Assembly: GCA_031407985.1 (NCBI GenBank)
Contig: JANOJB010000135.1
Coordinates: 1 to 64,000 of the forward strand
Origin: FEN-1088 sp031407985
GTDB taxonomy: Bacteria > Myxococcota_A > Polyangia > Fen-1088
Length of the DNA stretch: 64,000 nucleotides
Direction of reading: 5' to 3'
Part shown: positions 9,167 to 16,405 of the stretch, one piece after another
Numbering within the stretch: position 1 is the stretch's first letter
How the letters are laid out: every line of letters begins with the position of its first letter
Translations under genes and position numbers: made by a program
The notes under the pieces: generated by a model
The model's database searches: none
Told to the model about the DNA's origin: nothing
Seen by the model: only the letters and a program-made list of their open reading frames with translations

Positions 9167-9202
9167 CGTCCCGCGCGAACGGTACGGCTGCTTCGCGGGA
9201 CG
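9167..9202 (-). promoter_or_regulatory. inverted repeat in leader of barrel gene (proximal)
   Basis: Perfect 9-bp arms (cgtcccgcg at 9167-9175 and cgcgggacg at 9194-9202) separated by 18 bases, about 20 bp upstream of the start codon of the barrel gene. It could be an operator or an mRNA hairpin; the sequence alone does not decide. Confidence 0.4.
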
Positions 9203-9212
9203 TTACGCACGG

Positions 9213-9236
9213 GTGACGACGGCTTGACGTCGTCAC
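9213..9236 (-). promoter_or_regulatory. inverted repeat in leader of barrel gene (distal)
   Basis: Perfect 9-bp arms (gtgacgacg at 9213-9221 and cgtcgtcac at 9228-9236) with a 6-base loop. It lies 11 bp beyond the proximal inverted repeat, so the two would form consecutive hairpins if the region is transcribed. No T-run follows on the minus strand, so it is not a standard terminator. Confidence 0.4.
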
Positions 9237-9392
9237 GCGCACACCCCGCGCAGGCCGCCCGGAGGAAGGTTCCACGCGAAAAGCTGCCCATTCGCGCGCG
9301 GTTCCGATGCTCCCGGAGGCCCCATTCGGGTATGCGATGTGCCTGATGCAATCGCCATGCTAGGCGGGCCGGAGGCGCTCACGCCCCGCAGG

Positions 9393-9468
9393 GAGTAGAC
9401 AGACTATCTATACATCGGCGTTTTTTTGGGCGTGGTGCGAGGTTGTTCGGGTAGGCCGAAGTCACTCG
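9393..9468 (+). repeat. direct repeat, copy 2 (about 76 bp)
   Basis: Second copy of the element at 6531-6610, with about 20 identical bases at the left end and 24 at the right end and a 4-5 bp deletion in the AT-rich part. Unlike copy 1 it does not precede an intact gene: an SDR fragment and a transposase relic follow. Confidence 0.8.
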
Positions 9469-9547
9469 CCCAGGTCCTTTCTGGTGTCGATCAATCAGTC
9501 ACACCCAGAATGCTAGAGCCAGCACTGAACGGGTCAAGCCCTCGGCG

Positions 9548-9742
9548 ATGCCGGGCGATGCCGGGTTCGAGGTGAGCACAGCGATCGTGGATGTCTCCTC
9601 GCGCGAGTCGGTCCACGCGCTCGTCGAGAGAGCGATAGCGATCGGCACCATAACCGGCGTCATCCATACCGCCGGCATGTTGCCCACCCAGGCATCGCCG
9701 GCCACGATCCTGAAGGTCGATCTGTATGGCACCGCGCTGCGA
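9548..9742 (+). pseudogene. internal fragment of an SDR oxidoreductase
   Basis: The frame encodes DVSSRESVHALVERA, then GTITGVIHTAGMLPTQASP and VDLYGTAL, which are the central strands of a classical short-chain dehydrogenase (NNAG-equivalent HTAG motif). The cofactor-binding TGxxxGxG start and the YxxxK active site are both missing: homology begins abruptly near 9560 and ends at about 9742, where the transposase relic on the other strand begins. It is a gene remnant cut at both ends and cannot be a functional enzyme. Confidence 0.7.
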
Positions 9743-9910
9743 TCTCTGTTCCACGGGTGCGAAATACGATCGCGGCATCGTCGTGGCTGATCAGGCGTGC
9801 GTTGCTGATGGCGACCCGATGCGTGTACCTGCCCAAGTATCAAAGACCTGCTGGGGACCGCCGAAGGGACGCTTGGCGTAGACGATCCAGTTCTTCTTGT
9901 AGAGCGCGTT
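9743..9910 (-). pseudogene. IS91-family transposase relic (frameshifted)
   Basis: Reading the minus strand from 9910, one frame gives NALYKKNWIVYAKRPFGGP followed by QQVFD; the next frame continues as YLGRYTHRVAISN and ARLISHDDAAIVF. Together they match the conserved core of IS91-type (HUH, Y2) transposases, joined by a one-base deletion at about 9839-9841. The HUH and catalytic tyrosine regions are absent. It is a short, dead remnant abutting the SDR fragment. Confidence 0.75.
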
Positions 9911-10187
9911 CCGGCGGCGGCGCGTCGCGCGACAGGGCGAACTTCCCGCGCCGCGCGTTGCCGGGCTAAGCGCGTTCGTCGTATTCGCGAAGTTTTCCGC
10001 GTGCGAATAGCAGTCTGGGATCCTATTTCGCCTACCACCACAGGGCCCGGACGAGCGCCCCGCCGCCTGACCGCCTTGGCGAGGGACCGGGGCAGGGAGT
10101 GGAGTCCATTCGCCCACGTCTAAGGATCGCCTGATCTCCCGGCGCGGGATCTCGCAACTTTTTGGGCGCCCCGCCGAAATCCCCCGC
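9911..10187. other. intergenic, no gene seen
   Basis: About 277 bp between the transposase relic and the next gene. Open frames here have no homology I can recognise. The last part must contain the promoter of the lamin-tail lipoprotein. Confidence 0.4.
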
Positions 10188-11417
10188 ATGTCAGCCCAAA
10201 TCTTGGTTGGACCGTGGTCCTGCGGGTTGTGGATCCCCCTCGCCATAGTTTCGGCCTGCGCGCCGGACACGGATCTGGTGGGCGAGGGTGGGGGTGGCAC
10301 GGACTCGACCCCTGGGAGCACGACCGTCGGCGCGGCCGCACTGGTCGATCCGGCGCCAGGCACGACCGATGTTCCCCTGAATCTGGCCGCTGTGCTGGTG
10401 CGTTTTCCGACCGCTGTGACGGTTTTCGATGGCGCGCTGAGCATCACGGCCGCCGGGCAACGTGCGGGCGCCGGTCTGGTCGCCGCCATGGATTGTCCAC
10501 AGCCGGGTCCGGGAGCCTGCTTTCGCCTGCCCCTGGCCGGGTTGCTGATGCCCGCGACGACCTACGTGGTTGCCATTGGTGACGGTGTTGTGGACGGGGA
10601 CGGTCTTTCTCTCGGCGCGGGGCCGGTGGGGCAGTTCGTCACGGCGTCCGAGGCGGATCTCGTCGCTCCCGTGATCGCTGGCCTGACGGTCGAGCCATCG
10701 GGGCCGTGCGTTCTTGTCAGTTTTCAGACCGACGAACCCGCGGCCGCGACGCTGGTGATGGAAGGGGCGGGCGTTCAGCGGACGATCGCGGCGGGGGCAG
10801 GCGCCACGCAGTTTTCCGCGGCGGCGTCCATCGCAGCGTTTGGTGCCGGCACCGAGGTGCAAATCGTGGCGCGGGTGATGGATCTCGCGGGCAATCTGGC
10901 TGCATCCGCGTCTGTCGCCGTGACCGTGCCGGTTGGGCTTCTGCCCGTCGCGATAACGGAGATTCGCGCGAATCCGGTGGGCAGTGAGCCGGGGCAAGAG
11001 TACGTCGAGATCCGGAACCTGGGGATCGACGGCGTCGACGTCGGGGGACTGTCGGTCGAGGATTCAAAGGGCGCGGATGTGTTGCCGTCGACGGTTCTTG
11101 ATCCTGGTGCGTTCGCCTTGTTGGTTCCCGCCGCGTTTGATCCGGCGGGCCCGGGCGATACGCCACCGCGACCCGGTACCGTGCTGATTCGTGTCGACGC
11201 CCGAATCGGCTCCGACGGGCTGACTAACGGCGGCGAGATCGTCCGCCTGCGGAACGGCGATGGGATCACGGTCTCCAGCTACAGTGCGCTGGTGGATGTG
11301 TCGGCATCCAAATGGGCGGGCAAGACCGTCCACCGCATGCCCGAGGACGCGTGCGACCAGCCTGCCAGTTGGACGCGGTTGCCGACGGACGCCACGCCCG
11401 GCTGGGGCACACCCTAG
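10188..11417 (+). CDS. lamin-tail-domain lipoprotein
   Basis: 409 residues with a lipoprotein signal ending at Cys24 (IVSAC). Order of domains: a Gly-rich linker, a bacterial Ig-like domain of the SbsA/Big_5 type (about 45-155: DPAPGTTDVPLN ... LVPATTYVVAIGDGV-like pattern), a fibronectin-III-like domain (about 158-250) and a C-terminal lamin-tail domain (about 255-385) recognised by ITEIRANP, EYVEIRNLG, VDVGGLSVED and DPGAFALLV. Proteins of this architecture are exported and cell-surface anchored; the function is unknown. It is followed 58 bp later by yebC. Confidence 0.8.
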   Translation: MSAQILVGPWSCGLWIPLAIVSACAPDTDLVGEGGGGTDSTPGSTTVGAAALVDPAPGTTDVPLNLAAVLVRFPTAVTVFDGALSITAAGQRAGAGLVAAMDCPQPGPGACFRLPLAGLLMPATTYVVAIGDGVVDGDGLSLGAGPVGQFVTASEADLVAPVIAGLTVEPSGPCVLVSFQTDEPAAATLVMEGAGVQRTIAAGAGATQFSAAASIAAFGAGTEVQIVARVMDLAGNLAASASVAVTVPVGLLPVAITEIRANPVGSEPGQEYVEIRNLGIDGVDVGGLSVEDSKGADVLPSTVLDPGAFALLVPAAFDPAGPGDTPPRPGTVLIRVDARIGSDGLTNGGEIVRLRNGDGITVSSYSALVDVSASKWAGKTVHRMPEDACDQPASWTRLPTDATPGWGTP

Positions 11418-11475
11418 CCGTGTGCCTGGCGTGGGCTCTCCCAGCTTTTTCGGACCCGTGGTAGGACAGATGGTC

Positions 11476-12225
11476 ATGTCAGGGCACAACCGCTGGTCGA
11501 AGATCAAGCACAAGAAAGAGGCCACGGACTCGAAAAAGTCCAAGCTCTGGACCAAGGCCATCAAAGAGATCATGGTTTCGGCGCGCCTGGGCGGTGGCGA
11601 TCTGAACGGCAACCCGCGGTTGCGCACGGCCGTCGACAAGGCCCGCGGCGTGAACATGACCAACGACGTGATCGAGCGGTCGATCAAGAAGGGGATCGGC
11701 GATCTGGGCGACGTGACGTACGAGGAATTCGCCTACGAGGTATTTGGCCCGGGAGGCACGGCGATGTTGGTCGAGATCATGACCGACAACCGTAACCGCA
11801 CCGCCGGCGAGGTTCGCAACATCCTTCAACGGTACAACGGCAACCTGGGCGCGTCGGGCTCGGTCTCGTACATGTTCAAGAAGCTGGGCGTGATCATGTT
11901 CGACAAGACCGAGGTCGACGAGAACGCACTGACCGACCGGGCGATTGAACTTGGCGCCGACGACATCAAGACCGAGGGCGACGCGTTGACGGTTCTGACC
12001 GAGCCAAGGGAATTCGAGCGGATTCGAGAGGCGCTGAAGGAAGCGAAGCTGCCCGCGCCGGTGTCCGCCGAGGTGACCCTGGTGCCCCAGACGTTGACGC
12101 GTCTGACCGGGCACGATGCGGAGAAGGCCCTGAAGCTGGTCGCGGCGCTGGAAGACAACGACGACGTGCAGAACGTTTATACGAACATGGACGTCGACGA
12201 CGCCGCGTTGGAGAGCGTCGGCTGA
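11476..12225 (+). CDS. yebC: YebC/TACO1-family protein
   Basis: 249 residues, the usual length. It begins MSGHNRWSKIKHKKE, the signature start of the family, and has the conserved core DNRNRTAGEVRNILQRYNGNLG and the C-terminal AEKALKLV..LEDNDDVQNVYTN. YebC proteins are cytoplasmic; they were described as transcriptional regulators and more recently as factors that help ribosomes translate proline stretches. The ATG at 11476 is preceded by aggaca at a proper distance. In many bacteria yebC sits directly upstream of ruvC, as here. Confidence 0.95.
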   Translation: MSGHNRWSKIKHKKEATDSKKSKLWTKAIKEIMVSARLGGGDLNGNPRLRTAVDKARGVNMTNDVIERSIKKGIGDLGDVTYEEFAYEVFGPGGTAMLVEIMTDNRNRTAGEVRNILQRYNGNLGASGSVSYMFKKLGVIMFDKTEVDENALTDRAIELGADDIKTEGDALTVLTEPREFERIREALKEAKLPAPVSAEVTLVPQTLTRLTGHDAEKALKLVAALEDNDDVQNVYTNMDVDDAALESVG

Positions 12226-12764
12226 CCAGAGTCGTCACCGCCGGTCGCGGGCTTTCGCGGCGGGACGATTCGCGCCGGATTCTGGGAATCGATCCGGGGA
12301 CCATTCGACTTGGCTACGGTGTCGTTGAATCCGTGGGGCCGACCGTGCTTCGATACATCGAATGTGGAGTTATCAGTGCGCCCGCCCAACGATCGCGCGC
12401 CGACCGCCTGGTGGAGATTGGACGAGGGCTGCGTGAACTGGTCGGCGATCTGCGACCGGACGCTGTGGCGATGGAGGAGGCCTTCTTTGGTAAGAACGTC
12501 CAGTCGACCCTGGCACTGGGCGAAGCCCGCGGCGTGGCCCTGCTGGTCGTCGGTGAGGCCGGCTTGACCGTGGTCGGTTACGCGCCAGCGACGGTCAAGC
12601 GCGCGGTCGTGGGACATGGTCGCGCGTCGAAGGACCAGATCGCCTATTTGGTGCGCGCCACGCTGAAGCTGCGGCGCGCGCCCCCCTCGGATGCGGCCGA
12701 TGCACTGGCGATCGCGATCTGCCACGCGCGTGAAGGTGTGGGTACGATGCGGAGAGATCCATGA
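12222..12764 (+). CDS. ruvC: Holliday junction endonuclease RuvC (non-canonical start)
   Basis: Resolves Holliday junctions with RuvAB. All four acidic catalytic residues are present: Asp24 (LGIDPGT), Glu85 (MEEAFF), Asp157 and Asp160 (SDAADALA). No ATG, GTG or TTG lies in frame before the essential LGIDPGT motif; the first GTG (12333) would delete the first catalytic Asp. The best candidate is a CTG at 12222, which overlaps the yebC stop as CTGA and has ggag eight bases upstream, giving 180 residues (E. coli 173). An ATT at 12279 is the alternative. The 3' end overlaps ruvA as ATGA. Confidence 0.88.
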   Translation: MTRVVTAGRGLSRRDDSRRILGIDPGTIRLGYGVVESVGPTVLRYIECGVISAPAQRSRADRLVEIGRGLRELVGDLRPDAVAMEEAFFGKNVQSTLALGEARGVALLVVGEAGLTVVGYAPATVKRAVVGHGRASKDQIAYLVRATLKLRRAPPSDAADALAIAICHAREGVGTMRRDP

Positions 12765-13390
12765 TTGCCCACCTGCGCGGCCGCCTCCTCGAAAAGGACA
12801 GCGAGTCCGTGGTCCTGGAGGTCGCTGGCGTGGGTTATCAGGTCGCCATCAGCGCGGGCGCGGGCCAGGCGTTGGGCCCCGTGGGGGCGGACGCGCGTTT
12901 GTGGATTTACAGCCATCACGTGCAGGACGGGGGCGTCTCGCTTTTTGGTTTTTCCGAACGTGACGAGCGCGCGCTGTTCGAAACGCTGTTGGGCGTTCAA
13001 GGCGTGGGGCCCAAAGTGGCGTTGGCGATTCTGTCGGGATTGCCGGCCGCCGAACTGACCAAGGCGATCGCCGGCGCCGACGTGGCCCGGCTGACGCAGA
13101 TTCGCGGGGTGGGGCGGAAAACCGCCGAGCGTCTGGCTGTCGAGCTGCGCGACAAACTGGTGCCGTTTCCCGTTGCGCCCATCGGCTCCCTCGGGGCGGG
13201 CGTGGGGATGGGGGGTGGATTCGACCCCTCGATCTCCCATCTTCCCCAACCTTTGGCCGAAGCGCAGGGCGCCCTGGTGACGCTTGGCTATCGGTTGATG
13301 GAATTGGAGCCAATCATTGCCCGCATGGATCCGTCATTGCCCGTTGCTGATCTCATCAAGCAGGGTTTGGCCGCGCTGAGGAGGCTCTAG
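12761..13390 (+). CDS. ruvA: Holliday junction branch migration protein RuvA
   Basis: 209 residues, normal for the family. It starts MIAHLRGRLLEK; domain I is an OB fold (about 1-63), domain II carries the two helix-hairpin-helix motifs (VQGVGPKVALAILSGL and IRGVGRKTAERLAVEL), and domain III (about 150-209) binds RuvB. A tetramer holds the four-way junction and loads RuvB. Start overlaps the ruvC stop by four bases, so the genes are translationally coupled. The linker between domains II and III is Gly-rich (GAGVGMGGG). Confidence 0.97.
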   Translation: MIAHLRGRLLEKDSESVVLEVAGVGYQVAISAGAGQALGPVGADARLWIYSHHVQDGGVSLFGFSERDERALFETLLGVQGVGPKVALAILSGLPAAELTKAIAGADVARLTQIRGVGRKTAERLAVELRDKLVPFPVAPIGSLGAGVGMGGGFDPSISHLPQPLAEAQGALVTLGYRLMELEPIIARMDPSLPVADLIKQGLAALRRL

Positions 13391-13393
13391 ACC

Positions 13394-14665
13394 ATGGCGC
13401 GCAAACCTCACGATGACGGCGGATCCGATGGCGCCCGGCCGATCATTCACGCCCCAGTTGGGCACGCCCCAGTTGGGCACGCCCCAGTTGGGCACGCCCC
13501 AGTTGGGCACGCCCCAGTTGGGCAATCCGCAGTGGGGCAATCCCCAGTTGGGCAATCCCCAGTTGGGCAATCCCTGGTTGCGACGTCATCGCCGGCAACT
13601 TCGGGGCCTGACCGGATCGAATCTGGAGGGGATCTCGCGTCGCCGGACCGGGTGGTGTCGCCCGCGGAGCGCGATCGTGACGAGGATGCCGCGCTCCGCC
13701 CACGCCGCTTCGATGAGTTCGTCGGCCAGCGAAAAATTGTCGACAACTTGTCTGTCTACGTACGGGCTGCACGCGCACGGGGCGACGCGCTTGACCACGT
13801 TCTTCTGTCCGGACCACCGGGTCTGGGAAAGACAACGCTGGCGTTCTTGCTGGCGAACGAGATGGGGACCGAGGTGCGGGTGACGTCCGGGCCTGCGCTG
13901 GAGCGAAAAGGCGATCTGGCGGGGATTCTCACGTCGTTGCAAAAAGGCGACATCCTGTTCATCGACGAAATCCACCGTCTCCTGCCGGTCGTCGAGGAAA
14001 GTCTGTACCCTGCCATGGAGGACTACCGCATTGAGATCGTCACCGGTGTGGGCGCCGGCGCTCGCGCCATCCAACTGCCGCTGGAGCGATTCACGCTGGT
14101 CGGCGCCACGACCCGCACCGGCCAGTTGACCTCTCCGCTTCTGTCTCGCTTTGGCATCGTCGAGCAGTTCGCTTTCTACGGCGCCGACGATCTCGCGACC
14201 ATCGTCCGTCGATCCGCGCGCCTACTCGACATTTCGATCGACGATGCCGGTGCCGCCGAGATTGGCCGTCGCGCGCGCGGTACGCCGCGGATCGCGAATC
14301 GCCTGCTGCGCCGCGTACGCGACTTCGCCGAGGTGCGCGGCGACGGCAAGATTACGCTCGACGCGGCTCAGTATGCGCTTGGACGATTGGAGGTCGACAC
14401 GCTTGGCCTGGACGCGGGCGATCGCCGCATCCTGTCCACGATCATCCAGAGATTTGACGGAGGTCCCGTCGGCGTGGAGTCCCTGGCGGCAGCCCTAGCC
14501 GAGGATCGCGACACGCTGGAGTACGTCTACGAACCGTATCTGATCCAGGAAGGCTTCCTGCTGCGCACCCCACGCGGCCGGCAGGTGACCCGCCGCGCGT
14601 ACGACCACCTAGGCGTGCCGCCGCCCGTCGCGCGTCCAGGAACAGGGCAGGGCACTCTGTTCTAG
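13394..14665 (+). CDS. ruvB: Holliday junction helicase RuvB with repeat extension
   Basis: 423 residues, roughly 80 longer than typical RuvB. The core is complete: LRPRRFDEFVGQ, Walker A GPPGLGKTTLA (140-150), Walker B DEIHRL, sensor/arginine region GATTRTGQLTSPLLSRFG, and the winged-helix end with EPYLIQEGFLLRTPRGR. It is the ATPase that drives branch migration on RuvA-bound junctions. The N-terminal extension (about 1-95) contains pentapeptide repeats (HAPVG five times, then QS[AP]VG variants) at residues 19-62, followed by a polar linker. The gene starts three bases after the ruvA stop. Confidence 0.96.
   Translation: MARKPHDDGGSDGARPIIHAPVGHAPVGHAPVGHAPVGHAPVGQSAVGQSPVGQSPVGQSLVATSSPATSGPDRIESGGDLASPDRVVSPAERDRDEDAALRPRRFDEFVGQRKIVDNLSVYVRAARARGDALDHVLLSGPPGLGKTTLAFLLANEMGTEVRVTSGPALERKGDLAGILTSLQKGDILFIDEIHRLLPVVEESLYPAMEDYRIEIVTGVGAGARAIQLPLERFTLVGATTRTGQLTSPLLSRFGIVEQFAFYGADDLATIVRRSARLLDISIDDAGAAEIGRRARGTPRIANRLLRRVRDFAEVRGDGKITLDAAQYALGRLEVDTLGLDAGDRRILSTIIQRFDGGPVGVESLAAALAEDRDTLEYVYEPYLIQEGFLLRTPRGRQVTRRAYDHLGVPPPVARPGTGQGTLF
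13448..13582 (+). repeat. 15-bp tandem repeat inside ruvB
   Basis: Nine units of 15 bp. Five are identical (cacgccccagttggg), followed by units starting caatcc (caatccgcagtgggg, then caatccccagttggg twice) and a degenerate last one. Being a multiple of three it stays in frame and encodes a pentapeptide repeat in the N-terminal extension of RuvB. The identical units suggest recent slippage or copy-number change. Confidence 0.95.
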
Positions 14666-14678
14666 ACCCGTTTCTCGG

Positions 14679-15587
14679 TCAGGCGGTGCGGGCGGCAAAC
14701 CTGGCTAGGTCAAGCTCCGACTGGAAAACCGTGACCGCGGGGCCGCGCATGCGGACGCCCGAATAGTCGGGCGCCACGGTGATGAACAGGGTTCCCCCCG
14801 GCAGGTTCACGGGAATCTCCCCGCCCGGTGTTTTTCGTTCCTCGACCGCTGCCGCGACGACGGTGGCGCATGCGCCCGTTCCGCAGGCCAGGGTGATTCC
14901 GCAGCCGCGTTCCCAGACGACCAAATCGATCTGTCCCCCGGCAATACGCGCGAACTCGATGTTGGCCCGATTCGGAAACACGGACGCGCGCTCCAACTCG
15001 GGACCGAATCGTTCGGCCAGCGCGCGCAGGTCCTCGGCGGGATCGTCGATGAATATCACCGCGTGCGGGTTGCCCATCGACACGGCCGTGAACGCGAAGT
15101 GGCGCGCTCCCGCGACAATGGACTCGCGCAGTGCGCGTTCCGCGCCCCCGGGAGCAAGGGGAATCTCATCGCGCGTGAATCGCGGTCGCCCCATCTCCAC
15201 GGCAACCGTATCGACTTCCCCGTCGTGAAGGCTAATCGCGCATTCCAACAAGCCCGCGCCGGTGTCGATGCGCAACGGTGAGTGGTGCAGCGCCGGATCG
15301 GTCTCGTACAAAACCCTGGCCACGCACCGAATGCCGTTGCCACACATCTCGGCCTCACTGCCGTCGGCGTTCAGGACGCGCATCCGCGCATCACCGCGGT
15401 CGCCGGGCAGGATGGCCAGCACGCCGTCGGCACCGACGCCGAAATGGCGGTTACAAATCGCTCGCACCAGGGCAGGATCCTGGGCCGCTTCCGTCGCCGC
15501 TGCCGCAGGTCGCCCTGGTCGCAGATCCACCACGACGAAATCGTTTCCCAGCCCCTCGACTTTCGTGAACGGGAGCTTCGCCGACAT
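14679..15587 (-). CDS. dapF: diaminopimelate epimerase
   Basis: 302 residues. Converts LL- to meso-diaminopimelate for lysine and peptidoglycan synthesis, in the cytoplasm, without a cofactor. Both active-site cysteines are present: Cys82 in EMCGNGIRC and Cys235 in LACGTGAC. Substrate-binding motifs GLGNDFVVVD, GVGADG and GNPHAV are intact. It is the last gene of the pgk-tpiA-secG-dapF run, starting 11 bp after the secG stop, and converges with ruvB. Confidence 0.97.
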   Translation of the reverse strand: MSAKLPFTKVEGLGNDFVVVDLRPGRPAAAATEAAQDPALVRAICNRHFGVGADGVLAILPGDRGDARMRVLNADGSEAEMCGNGIRCVARVLYETDPALHHSPLRIDTGAGLLECAISLHDGEVDTVAVEMGRPRFTRDEIPLAPGGAERALRESIVAGARHFAFTAVSMGNPHAVIFIDDPAEDLRALAERFGPELERASVFPNRANIEFARIAGGQIDLVVWERGCGITLACGTGACATVVAAAVEERKTPGGEIPVNLPGGTLFITVAPDYSGVRMRGPAVTVFQSELDLARFAARTA

Positions 15588-15598
15588 GGCTCCCCAGC

Positions 15599-16405
15599 TT
15601 ACTCGGCTGGCGCCGCTGGCGCCTTCTCGGGCTCGGGGGTCGGGGAAGCCGCCGATTCACCCGGGGCGGGCGCCACCGCGGGAGCGACCGGCTTGCGTCG
15701 TTTGACCGCGGCCTTAGGTGCGGCCGGATCAGCCGGTGATGCGGACATTTCTCCCGTCGGCGCCGGTGCCATTGGTGCCGCCGGTACGCGCGCCGCTGCT
15801 GGCGCGGATTCGGTCGGAGTGGCCTTCGTGGTCGCCGGCTTGGCCGTCACCTTGGTGGTGGTCGTCGTCGCGGCCTTGTTCGTGGGGGCTTCAATGCTCG
15901 GTTTCGCTCCCACCGGAACCGTGGTCCCTGTTTCGTCGGGGCCGCCCGGCATTTTCAATTTGAGGGGCATCGTGGGTGCCGCACCCGGAATTCCCGTTGT
16001 CCCCGATGCGCCGCCCCCGCCTTCAGGGGCGCTGCCCGCCACCCCCGCGTCCTTGCCGACCGCTGCCGCCGCGCGGATCTTCTCCATCTCCGTTTTGAGC
16101 TTGGCCGCTTTTTCGTCCTCGGTCTTCTTCTCGGCCGCCTTCTGCGATGACAGTTGCTGCAGCCGCTTCGAATCCTGGCGGCTCGAGTAGTAGGCCAGCG
16201 ACAGAGACGTCACCAGAAAGATCGCCGCGGTGATCGAGGTCAATCTGGTCAGGAAGTTTCCCGCTCCCGACGATCCGAACACCGTTTGGCTCCCGCTCCC
16301 ACCAAAAGCGATGCCCATGCCGCCGCCTTTTCCCGCCTGGAGCAGAACAACCAGGATCAGGAACAGGCAAACAATGACGTGAACGACTGTCAGGAGCGTA
16401 ACCAT
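15599..16405 (-). CDS. secG: preprotein translocase subunit SecG with long tail
   Basis: The first ~75 residues are a standard SecG: a first helix (TLLTVVHVIVCLFLILVVLLQ), the conserved AGKGGGMGIAFGG loop with GSSGAGNFLTR, and a second helix (ITAAIFLVTSLSLAYY). It forms part of the SecYEG channel. The protein is 268 residues because of a tail that starts as a charged coiled coil (about 80-115) and continues as an Ala/Pro/Thr/Lys-rich disordered region; normal SecG has 70-110 residues. Start at the ATG 16405, which overlaps the tpiA 3' end by 16 bases. Confidence 0.92.
   Translation of the reverse strand: MVTLLTVVHVIVCLFLILVVLLQAGKGGGMGIAFGGSGSQTVFGSSGAGNFLTRLTSITAAIFLVTSLSLAYYSSRQDSKRLQQLSSQKAAEKKTEDEKAAKLKTEMEKIRAAAAVGKDAGVAGSAPEGGGGASGTTGIPGAAPTMPLKLKMPGGPDETGTTVPVGAKPSIEAPTNKAATTTTTKVTAKPATTKATPTESAPAAARVPAAPMAPAPTGEMSASPADPAAPKAAVKRRKPVAPAVAPAPGESAASPTPEPEKAPAAPAE

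Noticed and set aside
9163..9351. Short minus-strand open frame upstream of the barrel gene
   Set aside because: No start context and no similarity; it covers the stem-loop leader region instead.
11260..11475. Extension of yebC upstream in frame to 11260
   Set aside because: It overlaps the lamin-tail gene and lacks the conserved MSGHN start; the ATG at 11476 has the ribosome-binding site and the family N-terminus.
13448..13582. CRISPR-like short repeats
   Set aside because: Units are 15 bp, contiguous and lack spacers; they stay in frame with ruvB.
13443..13835. Minus-strand open frame with GA-Q-L-G-R repeats antisense to ruvB
   Set aside because: It is the mirror of the 15-bp repeat inside ruvB; the frame has no start context and the plus-strand protein is a clear RuvB.
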